This document shows positions 7,315 through 15,291 of a stretch of 64,000 nucleotides of DNA, in pieces. The position numbers and the translations under genes were made by a program. The DNA is from Bacillota bacterium. GTDB lineage: Bacteria > Bacillota > Clostridia > Acetivibrionales > DSM-1351. The notes under the pieces are model-generated. The model saw only the letters and a program-made list of their open reading frames with translations, searched no databases and had not been told where the DNA came from. Where the stretch lies: the NCBI GenBank assembly GCA_023412275.1, contig JAEYNY010000021.1:1-64000 (forward strand). The letters run 5' to 3'. Position 1 is the first letter of the stretch, and every line of letters starts with the position of its first letter.

Positions 7315-8844
7315 ATGAAAAGCTCTTCCTACATAGTTGCAAACTGTCTGTTTTTTCTGGTATCAAGTTTTTTGGTATGTTTTTCAGGGATAAATTCTTA
7401 TGTTAAACTAATATTGAATCTTATTGTATTTGCAATATATTTCTTGGTTACTTGGAAACCTATTCAGGGAAAATTCAGGCTATATACTGACAGAATTAAA
7501 AAACTGAAAAGTGACCTGAAAAAATTCAATTTTGAAGTTCAGGTTACTTCAAGTCAGATTTCATCTGTTTCGGAAAATATTTCGGTGACACTAGATGAAA
7601 ACAATGAATTTGCAAAATATGTTTATGACGAAGTTAAGGAAATGGCCAACAAAAACGAACATGTCTATGATAGCATTACAAATACCCTTTCCGAAGTCAA
7701 AAATATTGTAGATTTGTTGAATAACGCAAAAGATATAACCGGTCAAATGATTGAAAAAAGTTCAATATCCAAGGATACAGTTAGATTGAGTCTGGAAGAA
7801 ATTATGCAGATTGTTAAGACTATAGATAGTATTCACGAATCTTCCAATAAAACTCTTGTAAATATGGAGAGACTTCAAAAAACATCCGGGGAAATCGAAC
7901 ATATTCTTGAGACTGTCAGCAGTATTTCAAAGCAGACTCAACTTCTTGCATTAAATGCAACCATCGAATCTGCCCGTGCCGGAGAACATGGAAAGGGATT
8001 TGCCGTAGTGGCAGCTGAAATTCACAAACTTGCGGATAATACAGGCAAATCAGTGGAAGAAATAGGTTCACTGATTAAATCTATTCACGGAGAAGTCGGA
8101 AGTGTTTATACTGTTGTAAGGGAAAATGCCTCTAGGGTTGATGAAGGTATTTCTGCAACAAAAAGCATTGAAAAGTACCTGGAGAAAATTGATTCTTCCT
8201 TTAACGATGTATTTAACATGATGGATAAAATAAGTTCCTTATCCCAGCAGGAGGTTCTCATTGCACAGAATGTGGGAAATCAGATCAAGGGTGTGGAAGA
8301 TGTTTTGTCTGCAACTTCACGGTCTGTGGATGACGTTTGTACATCTGTCCACCAACAGAAAAGGAATATCGAAGAAATCTCATCTATGGGTATACGGCTT
8401 AACGAAGCCTCCTCTACCCTATCCGAATTATTTTCAGGTGAAGCGGAAGATGTTGAGGCACTTGGTAACGACGCAATGGAGAAGGCAAAAAGTTCTCTTT
8501 CTATTATATATAAAGAACTTTGTTCCAATATTGAAATCATAAATTCTAAAGATAGCAACCTTCATGAAGAAATTTTGAGGGATTTTAAAAATAAGTACCC
8601 TTATGTTGAAGCGGTATGGACCAATGATAAAAAAGGCCGTTTTATATGCTCAATACCCAAAGCCGGAATAGCCAATGCAAACGTTCGTGAATGGTTCAAA
8701 CGAAGTATTAAAGGAGAGAATTTTGTATCTTCCATATATATTTCTGCTATAACCAGAAATCCATGTATTACAGTGTCCTCTCCAATTAAATCTGATACAG
8801 GTGAAATCGTTGGAGTAGTAGGTATTGATATAAATATTCATTAA
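7315..8844 (+). CDS. Methyl-accepting chemotaxis protein with C-terminal PDC/Cache-like sensor domain
   Basis: A 509-residue transducer. Two hydrophobic segments at about 5-25 and 30-47 form a hairpin with almost no external loop. A long coiled signalling domain follows, with the conserved tip at about 204-245 (LLALNATIESARAGEHGKGF, then VVAAEIHKLADNTG). Residues about 415-509 then form a PDC/Cache-like module (YVEAVWTNDKKGRFICSIP, REWFKRSIKGENFVSSIY, VSSPIKSDTGEIVGVVGID). Such modules are normally extracellular and N-terminal; here topology puts it in the cytoplasm after the signalling domain, so it may sense an internal ligand. The ATG follows GGAGAG. Neighbouring genes suggest a nitrogen-related signal, but that is a guess. 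Confidence 0.88.
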   Translation: MKSSSYIVANCLFFLVSSFLVCFSGINSYVKLILNLIVFAIYFLVTWKPIQGKFRLYTDRIKKLKSDLKKFNFEVQVTSSQISSVSENISVTLDENNEFAKYVYDEVKEMANKNEHVYDSITNTLSEVKNIVDLLNNAKDITGQMIEKSSISKDTVRLSLEEIMQIVKTIDSIHESSNKTLVNMERLQKTSGEIEHILETVSSISKQTQLLALNATIESARAGEHGKGFAVVAAEIHKLADNTGKSVEEIGSLIKSIHGEVGSVYTVVRENASRVDEGISATKSIEKYLEKIDSSFNDVFNMMDKISSLSQQEVLIAQNVGNQIKGVEDVLSATSRSVDDVCTSVHQQKRNIEEISSMGIRLNEASSTLSELFSGEAEDVEALGNDAMEKAKSSLSIIYKELCSNIEIINSKDSNLHEEILRDFKNKYPYVEAVWTNDKKGRFICSIPKAGIANANVREWFKRSIKGENFVSSIYISAITRNPCITVSSPIKSDTGEIVGVVGIDINIH

Positions 8845-8890
8845 ATTTGGAAGCACAAATTACCTCACTTTTTCATATACTAATAAGAGC

Positions 8891-8926
8891 ATGGGACAAT
8901 GGCGTCAGTAATGATAATTGTCCCAT
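8891..8926 (+). promoter_or_regulatory. Hairpin in the asnB leader, possible degenerate member of the hexaloop family
   Basis: ATGGGACAAT (8891-8900) and ATTGTCCCAT (8917-8926) form a perfect 10-bp stem upstream of asnB. Inside it, GAC-AATGGC-GTC (8895-8906) has the same loop as the glutamate synthase leader but only 3 bp of stem, and the strong stem uses the 5' rather than the 3' arm. The downstream tract (TGTCTTGTATT) is a weak U-run. It may equally be the terminator of the chemoreceptor gene. Confidence 0.35.
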
Positions 8927-8965
8927 TGTCTTGTATTGATACGAATATTTTCTGGAGGATAAAAT

Positions 8966-10429
8966 ATGTGCTCAATTCTTGGTTTAGTAAATTTTAAAGA
9001 TGGTACAAGAAGCATCTCTCAGGAAACCCTTGAAGCCATGAGACTGACTACTGTTCACAGAGGTCCTGATCAAAACGGTTTTTTCAGGGATGAACATGTA
9101 TGCTTTGGCCATAACAGACTTGCCGTTATTGATGTTGCTAACGGTTTGCAGCCTATGACTGCTGTTTTTGAGGGTAAATCCTATACCATTGTTTATAACG
9201 GAGAGCTTTATAATTCAAATGAATTGCGCTCAGAGCTTGAAAATCTGGGAGTAGAATTTAAAACCCACTGTGATACGGAAGTTTTACTTTATTCGTACAT
9301 ACTTTGGGGTATGGGATGTTCGGAAAAACTAAACGGTATTTTTGCTTTTGCAGTCTATGATGATGATAAAAAACAGGTTTATTTATCCAGAGACAGAATG
9401 GGCGTAAAACCGTTTTTTTATACTTTTATAGGAGATACTTTAATTTTCTCTTCCGAAGTAAAATCAATTTTGAAGCATCCCCAGATTAAAGCAGAGCTTG
9501 ATAACGAAGGCATTTGGCAGCTTTTATACCTCTCCCCCATGCGCCCGTCCAATAGTGGAATATTCAAAAATATCTTTGAAGTTTCTCCGGGTTTTCACGG
9601 AATTTATAACCGTAACGGACTTGAATTACGCAAATACTGGTCTTTGCAGGCTTACGAGCTGGAGGATAGTGAAAGTACTATTGTGGAAAAAACAAAATTT
9701 TATCTAACAGATGCAATTCAGAGACAGCTGGTTTCTGATGTTCCCTTATGTACTTTATTGTCAGGGGGACTTGACTCCTCCGTAGTAACAGCTGTTGCCC
9801 GGGCCGACAAGAAAAACGGGGATTTGCTGAGTACCTACTCCTTTGAATATGAAGGAAATAAGCAGCATTTTACCTCTACAAGCTTCCAACCTGAAAGCGA
9901 TGACAGTTACGCTGTTTGGCTGAGTGAATATCTTGGCACAGACCATTCAGTTCTTACCGTTAGCCAGCAAACCATCGCCGACCTCCTTTATGATGCTGTG
10001 AAATTCAGAGACTACCCCGGCATGGCTGACATAGACTCCTCTCTGCTTTATTATTGCCAGCAGATTAAAAAAAGACATACTGTTGCTTTAAGTGGTGAAT
10101 GTGCCGATGAAATATTCGGCGGATACCCCTGGTTCTATAAACCAGAAATGCTCCACCGAAATTTCTTTCCATGGATACATGACCCCGAATCAAGAATTTT
10201 TCTGTTTGCTACTGATTTTGCGAAACCAAAGCAAGGTATGGATTTTGTAAACCAGATGTACCGTGACAGTGTAAATGCATGTCCTTTTACAGGTAATGAA
10301 ACTGAGAAAATGAAGACTGCAAGGTTGGCAAATTGGCTTTCTGTAAACTGGTTTATGGTATCTCTTCTGGAACGAAAGGATATAAAAGAAAAACAAACAA
10401 TAGTGTGTATTACCACAGTAACAGAATAA
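8966..10429 (+). CDS. asnB: Asparagine synthetase (glutamine-hydrolysing), 5' part of an interrupted gene
   Basis: The ATG follows CTGGAGG. The product begins MCSILGLVNF with the N-terminal Cys2 nucleophile, contains YNGELYN and CDTEVLLYSY of the glutaminase domain, and the synthetase-domain ATP site LSGGLDSSV. The homology runs to SVNWFMVSLLERKD (residue 472) and then breaks: the last 15 residues come from inserted DNA. The missing 137 residues, starting RMSMASGLEVRVPF, lie 15.8 kb away at 26211-26624. Together they give 609 residues, normal AsnB length. The truncated product keeps the glutaminase and most of the synthetase domain but lacks the conserved C-terminal helices, so it is probably inactive unless the insertion is excised. 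Confidence 0.93.
   Translation: MCSILGLVNFKDGTRSISQETLEAMRLTTVHRGPDQNGFFRDEHVCFGHNRLAVIDVANGLQPMTAVFEGKSYTIVYNGELYNSNELRSELENLGVEFKTHCDTEVLLYSYILWGMGCSEKLNGIFAFAVYDDDKKQVYLSRDRMGVKPFFYTFIGDTLIFSSEVKSILKHPQIKAELDNEGIWQLLYLSPMRPSNSGIFKNIFEVSPGFHGIYNRNGLELRKYWSLQAYELEDSESTIVEKTKFYLTDAIQRQLVSDVPLCTLLSGGLDSSVVTAVARADKKNGDLLSTYSFEYEGNKQHFTSTSFQPESDDSYAVWLSEYLGTDHSVLTVSQQTIADLLYDAVKFRDYPGMADIDSSLLYYCQQIKKRHTVALSGECADEIFGGYPWFYKPEMLHRNFFPWIHDPESRIFLFATDFAKPKQGMDFVNQMYRDSVNACPFTGNETEKMKTARLANWLSVNWFMVSLLERKDIKEKQTIVCITTVTE
10372..10393 (+). repeat. Left attachment junction (attL) of the asnB insertion; 22-bp direct repeat copy 1
   Basis: The 22 bases starting ACGAAAGGATAT are repeated without mismatch at 13481-13502. 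The first nine bases are asnB codons (Arg-Lys-Asp); the rest is element DNA. The core GAAAGGA (10374-10380) also occurs at the right junction (26203-26209). Confidence 0.85.
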
Positions 10430-10700
10430 CCTTACTTGTTATCCTTAATAAGGCAAACCACATTAATCCTCCAAGGAGGTCTCCAAGAACTCCCATCAAA
10501 ACAGACGGTACAAAATAAGTTAGTGATAAACCCCAATTTATAATAAAACTAAAAATCAATCCAAGTAAAAGAGATACTTCTGTAGTATTTTTAATTTTCC
10601 CTGCTCTCTTAGATATTATAGGAAGGAAATATCCAACAGGTAAAAGCATAAGGGCATAACACATTATTAATACTAAATAAATAACCAAATAATTCGTCAA
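10410..10700 (-). CDS. Small hydrophobic protein, three predicted membrane segments, unknown function
   Basis: A 96-residue open frame with hydrophobic stretches at about 3-25, 42-62 and 65-93, starting at a TTG (10700) without a convincing ribosome binding site. The frame stays open upstream into the end of the GH5-like gene, so a different start or a 5'-truncated gene is possible. The stop falls 17 bases from the left attachment repeat. I do not recognise the family. It may be a remnant trapped at the element end. Confidence 0.4.
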   Translation of the reverse strand: MTNYLVIYLVLIMCYALMLLPVGYFLPIISKRAGKIKNTTEVSLLLGLIFSFIINWGLSLTYFVPSVLMGVLGDLLGGLMWFALLRITSKVILLLW

Positions 10701-10728
10701 TCCGGGGTTAATTGCCTGTACGGGTTCC

Positions 10729-13197
10729 TCATTGATATTTCTGCAATAATTTGAGCATTTCTCTATCTAATAAATAAGGACCATACTTTTCATATTTTAC
10801 ATCAATTCTGTTTGAATTGAGTATCCCAAAAAATTGCTCTCTATAGCCCATTGTAGCCCATGGAATATTGTTCTCAGTCATCACCTTCAACCAATCCTCC
10901 ATCCAGCTTAATGAGGCTTTTTCAGAGACGTTGTTGCATATTCCGAATTCCTGGCACATGACTGCAGTACCTGTTTGTTTGGAAAAATCCGACCAGGTTT
11001 TTACGAATTCCCTCATTCTCTGTATATTCAACTCCAAATTCTTTTGAGCGAAATTTTCATATGTTCCATCTTGAGCTACAGTTACAGTGGAATTAGCAAT
11101 ATCTGTTTCACCCCTTGTACACAATATATTGGTTATGACATTATTGGTTGTAAATTTTACAACATTAAAGGAATCTGATGCTGAACCCAAATATGGAGTT
11201 TTAACATCTGTCGTTTCCGGATGCTTTATGGTAATATTTGAAACCTTCAGCCATTCTCCCCCATCCCATACAACTTCCAACTTTTGAGCCGTGTCAGGAA
11301 GTTTTACAGTGTAATCAAGATTATAGAATGCCGTATTCGAGTCAAGCAAGCTTGTACAGCCGTTTTCACCTGCTTTATGGTTCTTAAGTGATTTTCTCAT
11401 TACTTCATTGCCATCAGCTTTTATAACAACGTCACCATTTCCGTTTACACTTGCAACTCTAATCGTAACCTCAGTACCTGCAGAAAACTTTCCTTGGACA
11501 CTTAAGTCACCTTTGTTTTTCCCTGACCCCCATACCAAACCATTAACATAGGGTATTGGCCAGTTTTGAGGAGCATACCCACTATTGTTAAATAGAGCAA
11601 AGCATAAAAAATCCGGAATATAATAATGCATTGATTGAACTATACCCATATCTGCAATCTCTTTTAAGGGCTCTCCAGCTACGTATAAGTTATTTAAAAT
11701 ATATCCGTCAGCGATTATCAATCGGTCGGGAGTTACCTTCCTAATAGCACTGCTTAGCTTACCAATTACTTTTACGTATGTTTCCTTAGTGGTCATGATT
11801 GGCTCATTCAATAAATTAAAACTCACCACATTGTTTGGCAAGTCAGCATACCGGCGTGCAAGCATTGCAAGAAAATCAGCAGCTATATCCTGATCCTTTT
11901 CACTTTTGAAAAATTTTTCTTTAGTTGAGCTACCATCTGCAGGATACCCCGGAAACTGATAACCATTAAAGCAAATGTGAACTTTGTACTTAATACCCCA
12001 TTTTACCAGATTATCTATATTCTCTAATTGAACCATATCTACAGATGAATCATCGTCTGATTTACATATCAAATTGTAGTTTAATTGCACACGTACAAAA
12101 TTAAAGCCCAATTCAGAGATATTTTTTATGTCCTGCTCCGTATACATATTTGTATTTGCATAATTGGTATAGAGTGGCCCAGTACTGCTTTTGTTAACAA
12201 AATTAAAGCCTCGCCAGTCAGGTAGTTTCTGAACCGTTGCAGCAGGCATGCTTTTTGACCGCTCTATTTGATCAGGAGAAAAAGCTAAACGGTCTATCTT
12301 ATCCATTGGAACATAATCAGGACTTGGCAAAATGGAGTTATACAGACGATATGCTGCTGAAATAGCTTCAACCCGTGTCAGTTTGTCATTTATTCTGAAA
12401 TAATTATCAGGCGTCGTCTCCATTACCCTTGAGCTACTGGTATAGTCAAATTGTGCATTTACAAAAAGCATTGCATTATATTCATCTCCAAAATAATTAT
12501 CCTTAAAATAGCCATTACCTGTTCTGATTATTGTAAGAATGCTGTTTGCCTCTTTGATTCCCAGGCCATTCTTTGCGGCCTTATAAATTATATCTGCAGC
12601 GTCTTTGCGTAAAAGGATTTTTGACGAACTTGCTCTATTAAAAAGCGTAAGCCAATTATTATTAACTTTTCCCATGCGTAAATTTATACAATTGAAAAGT
12701 AAAGTATAAAGCTCCTTCTCAGTTACAGAAGAGTGATAGTTTCCTTGCATGGTTTTAGGAACAATTCCAAGAGTAATTGCTTTCGCTAATTCGTCATTAT
12801 CCCATGCTGATAACGGTTCAAATACAATTACTTTAATAGCTACTGACTTCCCACTTTTATCCGTTGCCTTAGCGGTAACTGTGCAGCTACCCGGTGCCAC
12901 CGCAGTAATAGTACCCTTACTGTCTACTTTTGCAATAGCTTTGTTTGATGAGGTATAGGCAATGGTCTTAATGGTTGCATTTTGGGGCAAAACGGTTGTC
13001 CTCATAAAATATGTACCATTAACATCCAAGTTCAATTGAGATGTATTTGTTGCTATTTTACTTACCAGTACCACTTTTGTTTTTGCTGCCCAAACTACTG
13101 TAGTGTTAAATTGTATTATTAAGCACACTATCATTGCTATTGCAAGTATCTGGTTTATAGTCTTACTAAAACTGATCTTTTTCTTATTCTCGTTCAC
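10729..13197 (-). CDS. Secreted GH5-like glycoside hydrolase with Big2 Ig-like domain
   Basis: An 822-residue protein starting at GTG 13197 after GGAAGGG. A signal peptide (residues 1-38, ending VVWAA) is followed by a group 2 bacterial Ig-like domain (about 40-128, SSNKAIAKVDSKGTITAVAPG), a region with SLH-like helices (about 130-300, KLTRVEAISAAYRLYN), and a GH5-type barrel from about 325. The acid/base candidate is Glu465 in LLNEP and the nucleophile candidate is Glu750 in AVMCQEFG. A beta-rich insertion resembling a carbohydrate-binding domain (about 548-690) splits the barrel. It probably acts on a polysaccharide outside the cell. The exact subfamily and substrate cannot be told. It is the main cargo of the left sub-unit. 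Confidence 0.82.
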   Translation of the reverse strand: MNENKKKISFSKTINQILAIAMIVCLIIQFNTTVVWAAKTKVVLVSKIATNTSQLNLDVNGTYFMRTTVLPQNATIKTIAYTSSNKAIAKVDSKGTITAVAPGSCTVTAKATDKSGKSVAIKVIVFEPLSAWDNDELAKAITLGIVPKTMQGNYHSSVTEKELYTLLFNCINLRMGKVNNNWLTLFNRASSSKILLRKDAADIIYKAAKNGLGIKEANSILTIIRTGNGYFKDNYFGDEYNAMLFVNAQFDYTSSSRVMETTPDNYFRINDKLTRVEAISAAYRLYNSILPSPDYVPMDKIDRLAFSPDQIERSKSMPAATVQKLPDWRGFNFVNKSSTGPLYTNYANTNMYTEQDIKNISELGFNFVRVQLNYNLICKSDDDSSVDMVQLENIDNLVKWGIKYKVHICFNGYQFPGYPADGSSTKEKFFKSEKDQDIAADFLAMLARRYADLPNNVVSFNLLNEPIMTTKETYVKVIGKLSSAIRKVTPDRLIIADGYILNNLYVAGEPLKEIADMGIVQSMHYYIPDFLCFALFNNSGYAPQNWPIPYVNGLVWGSGKNKGDLSVQGKFSAGTEVTIRVASVNGNGDVVIKADGNEVMRKSLKNHKAGENGCTSLLDSNTAFYNLDYTVKLPDTAQKLEVVWDGGEWLKVSNITIKHPETTDVKTPYLGSASDSFNVVKFTTNNVITNILCTRGETDIANSTVTVAQDGTYENFAQKNLELNIQRMREFVKTWSDFSKQTGTAVMCQEFGICNNVSEKASLSWMEDWLKVMTENNIPWATMGYREQFFGILNSNRIDVKYEKYGPYLLDREMLKLLQKYQ

Positions 13198-13259
13198 AAT
13201 TATCCCTTCCTTCTAGTGTTAATAACAAAAAGACATGCCAAAAATTTAACAGTATTCAT

Positions 13260-13349
13260 TTACTTAGCTAAGCCATAGTATAAATATCTTGAAATTCCAT
13301 CTGCAAATGTATCAGTATCCGGATATCCTTTTTTGTATGTTACTTTCAT
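13260..13349 (-). other. Short open frame (29 codons) next to the internal attachment site
   Basis: An ATG at 13349 opens a frame reading KVTYKKGYPDTDTFADG and ending YYGLAK. It looks like real coding sequence (acidic/aromatic pattern, no low complexity) but has no clear ribosome binding site, so it may be the tail of a gene cut off at the element junction. The 283 bases between the GH5-like gene and the internal repeat hold nothing else recognised. Confidence 0.25.
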
Positions 13350-13480
13350 TATACATACATTATACATATTATGGAATTTATTTTGTATATTTTTCCCATT
13401 ATATCTATATTCCTGGAATGTTTTTTCTTATACCATATTGCCGACCATTTCAGATGTTTTACTTTTAAATGGTTAAGTGT

Positions 13481-13502
13481 ACGAAAGGATATAAAAGAAA
13501 AA
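13481..13502 (+). repeat. Internal attachment site, 22-bp direct repeat copy 2
   Basis: The sequence is identical over 22 bases to 10372-10393 and sits three bases beyond the 3' end of the serine recombinase gene. The bases to its left (AAGTGT) resemble the CTGTGTG left of the core at the right junction more than they resemble asnB, as expected for a phage-type arm. Confidence 0.8.
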
Positions 13503-13505
13503 ACA

Positions 13506-15008
13506 TTAAATCTTGAATACTATTTCAATTTCTTCATCAGTTATAACTACTTTTGCAATCAAGGCTTTTGCAACGCTTTTCTTCTGTTCCAGTGTATAGT
13601 TGTCCCAGTTCAGTATATATTCTGAAAGGTCTTTCCCATTTATTTTGTTTGGAGAGTTATCCATATAAAGTTTATTTATTTTGTTTTGTAACTGCTTCTT
13701 TTTATTATCCAGTTCCTTAATTCTTTCATTTACATAGCTTCCCGCTGTTTCATTTAAGGTCAACAGACTATCAACCAGTTTGTTTATGTTTTCCTCAACT
13801 TTAGCAAGCTGGATTTTTAAATCATTAATCTCTTTGGAATTGGAGTTTTTTGTGATAATAAAATTCCTTTTTAGTGATTTCATTTTTTCAAATAGCTTTA
13901 TTTTAACTATTTCTTCAATTTCATTAAGATAAATGACCTTTTTTCTTCCATAGCAAAAGCCGTTCTTTCTTCCTCCGCAGTTTACATATAGAAGTCCGCG
14001 GCTTTTTACAACTGTAACGGCATATCCGCAGTATCCGCATTTCATCAGACCTGATAGCCAACTGTTTTTTCCTCTGCCACTATTTTTTAAATGTTTGTTT
14101 TCATCGGCTATGTATTGGCATTTAAGCCATATTTCAGCGCTTATTATACCTTTATGAGGTGCTATGGTTACAAAATTATTGGTCAGGTCTGTGAATTTAC
14201 TGGTAGTTATTGATTGCCTTTCTCCATACACATAGCAGCCATTTTCGCCTATAAAATCACTTATATCATTGTTTATCATAGCTCCTTTATTTTTGAGATA
14301 AACATAGACATCTGCATTTGCTCTTACAAATACCGGGTTTCGGATTAACCTGCCTACAGTTGTGGCTGTCCAATTATGCCCTTTGTTGGTATTTATTTTT
14401 TTCAGATTAAGATACCTTGCAATAACTCCTAAGGATTTGGACTCCTCTGTATACATGTTGAAAATCTGCCTAACAAGCTCAGATTTCTCTTCATCTGTTT
14501 CAAACATATAAGTTTTTTTGCCATTTAAATATGTTTCAACCTTATTATAGCCAAAGGGAGCTACACCACCAAGATATAACCCCGCCTTTCCCCTTTGATA
14601 ATAGTTGTCCTTCACTCTTTGCTGAATAGTTTCTCTTTCCAGTTGTGCAAAGACCATTACTATTGACAACATTGCCCTTCCCATGGATGTACTTGTGTCA
14701 AACTTTTCCGTCTGGCTGATGAATTCTACCTTATATTTATTGAAACATTCAATAATGTGTGCAAAATCAAGAAGTGATCTACTTATACGATCAAGCTTAT
14801 AGACCACAACTTTTTCAATAACACCTATTTTGATATCCCTGATCATTTCTTCGAATGCCGGCCTATTTATGTTACTCCCGCTGTAGCCCTTGTCGGTATA
14901 TATTTTGTATTTTTCGGAAGATATCTCTTTCATACAAAACCCGATTTGACTTTCTATGGATATGCTGTCTTTTTTGTCTACGGATTGTCTTGCATATATG
15001 GCAATCAT
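13506..15008 (-). CDS. Large serine recombinase (site-specific integrase/excisionase)
   Basis: A 500-residue protein. The resolvase catalytic domain (about 1-145) starts MIAIYARQSVDKKDS with nucleophile Ser9 and contains YKLDRISRS and the QLERETIQQRV helix. A recombinase domain follows (about 150-270, GGVAPFGYNK), then a zinc ribbon (MKCGYCGYAV ... CGGRKNGFC) and a coiled coil (about 375-440). This is the full layout of integrases that insert phages, islands and sporulation intervening elements at short att sites. Its stop is three bases from the internal attachment repeat. It starts within the stop codon of a 49-residue ORF (ATGA overlap). It is the evident enzyme for the asnB insertion. Confidence 0.95.
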   Translation of the reverse strand: MIAIYARQSVDKKDSISIESQIGFCMKEISSEKYKIYTDKGYSGSNINRPAFEEMIRDIKIGVIEKVVVYKLDRISRSLLDFAHIIECFNKYKVEFISQTEKFDTSTSMGRAMLSIVMVFAQLERETIQQRVKDNYYQRGKAGLYLGGVAPFGYNKVETYLNGKKTYMFETDEEKSELVRQIFNMYTEESKSLGVIARYLNLKKINTNKGHNWTATTVGRLIRNPVFVRANADVYVYLKNKGAMINNDISDFIGENGCYVYGERQSITTSKFTDLTNNFVTIAPHKGIISAEIWLKCQYIADENKHLKNSGRGKNSWLSGLMKCGYCGYAVTVVKSRGLLYVNCGGRKNGFCYGRKKVIYLNEIEEIVKIKLFEKMKSLKRNFIITKNSNSKEINDLKIQLAKVEENINKLVDSLLTLNETAGSYVNERIKELDNKKKQLQNKINKLYMDNSPNKINGKDLSEYILNWDNYTLEQKKSVAKALIAKVVITDEEIEIVFKI

Positions 15009-15154
15009 AAGCTATCCATTAAGCCTTTTATAATACTATTAACAATAGTATATTCCGCCAGCTTATATTCATTTTCAGTAAAATCGGGCTTTTTGGTAAT
15101 AACCCTGAACCCATTTAAAATTTCTTCCTTTTCAGTAATAATCAATGTATCCAT
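15005..15154 (-). CDS. 49-residue ORF overlapping the recombinase start
   Basis: An ATG at 15154 opens a 49-codon frame (MDTLIITEKEEILNGF at the start, KGLMDSL at the end) whose TGA overlaps the recombinase ATG by four bases (ATGA). The tight coupling and normal amino acid mix suggest it is real. A recombination directionality factor or other accessory protein is a reasonable guess, but there is no recognisable domain. An AGGGGC upstream is distant (about 12 nt). Confidence 0.5.
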   Translation of the reverse strand: MDTLIITEKEEILNGFRVITKKPDFTENEYKLAEYTIVNSIIKGLMDSL

Positions 15155-15227
15155 ATGTTAATAAGCCCCTATTGTATTTTGTTACTTATATTTATTAAAT
15201 AATATGGATGTCCTATTCTCTTTATTT

Positions 15228-15272
15228 AAGGGCTGATGCAAAACAGAAAGTTTTCTGTTTTGCTCCAGCCCC
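15228..15272. repeat. Collapsed MITE-like element: two terminal inverted repeats back to back
   Basis: GGGCTGATGCAAAACAGAAA and the matching TCTGTTTTGC-TC-CAGCCCC face each other across a loop of about four bases. Both ends match the ends of the longer repeats at 26659 and 32388. The internal 250 or so bases are missing. The perfect hairpin could also stop transcription after the surface-protein gene that ends at 15292. Confidence 0.65.
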
Positions 15273-15291
15273 TATAGGCTAAATTTTATTA

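Larger units (their letters stand above)
10381..13489. mobile_element. Left sub-unit of the insertion (3.1 kb, no recombinase of its own)
   Basis: The unit is bounded by the two copies of the 22-bp repeat (cores 10374-10380 and 13483-13489). It holds only the small membrane protein and the GH5-like gene. The geometry suggests a second integration next to the recombinase-bearing unit (13490-26209), using the same recombinase. A simple duplication of the end is the alternative. Confidence 0.55.

Noticed and set aside
10372..13502. Very short CRISPR-like or tandem repeat array
   Set aside because: Only two full 22-bp copies, 3.1 kb apart, each at a recombination junction; there is no regular spacing or cas gene.
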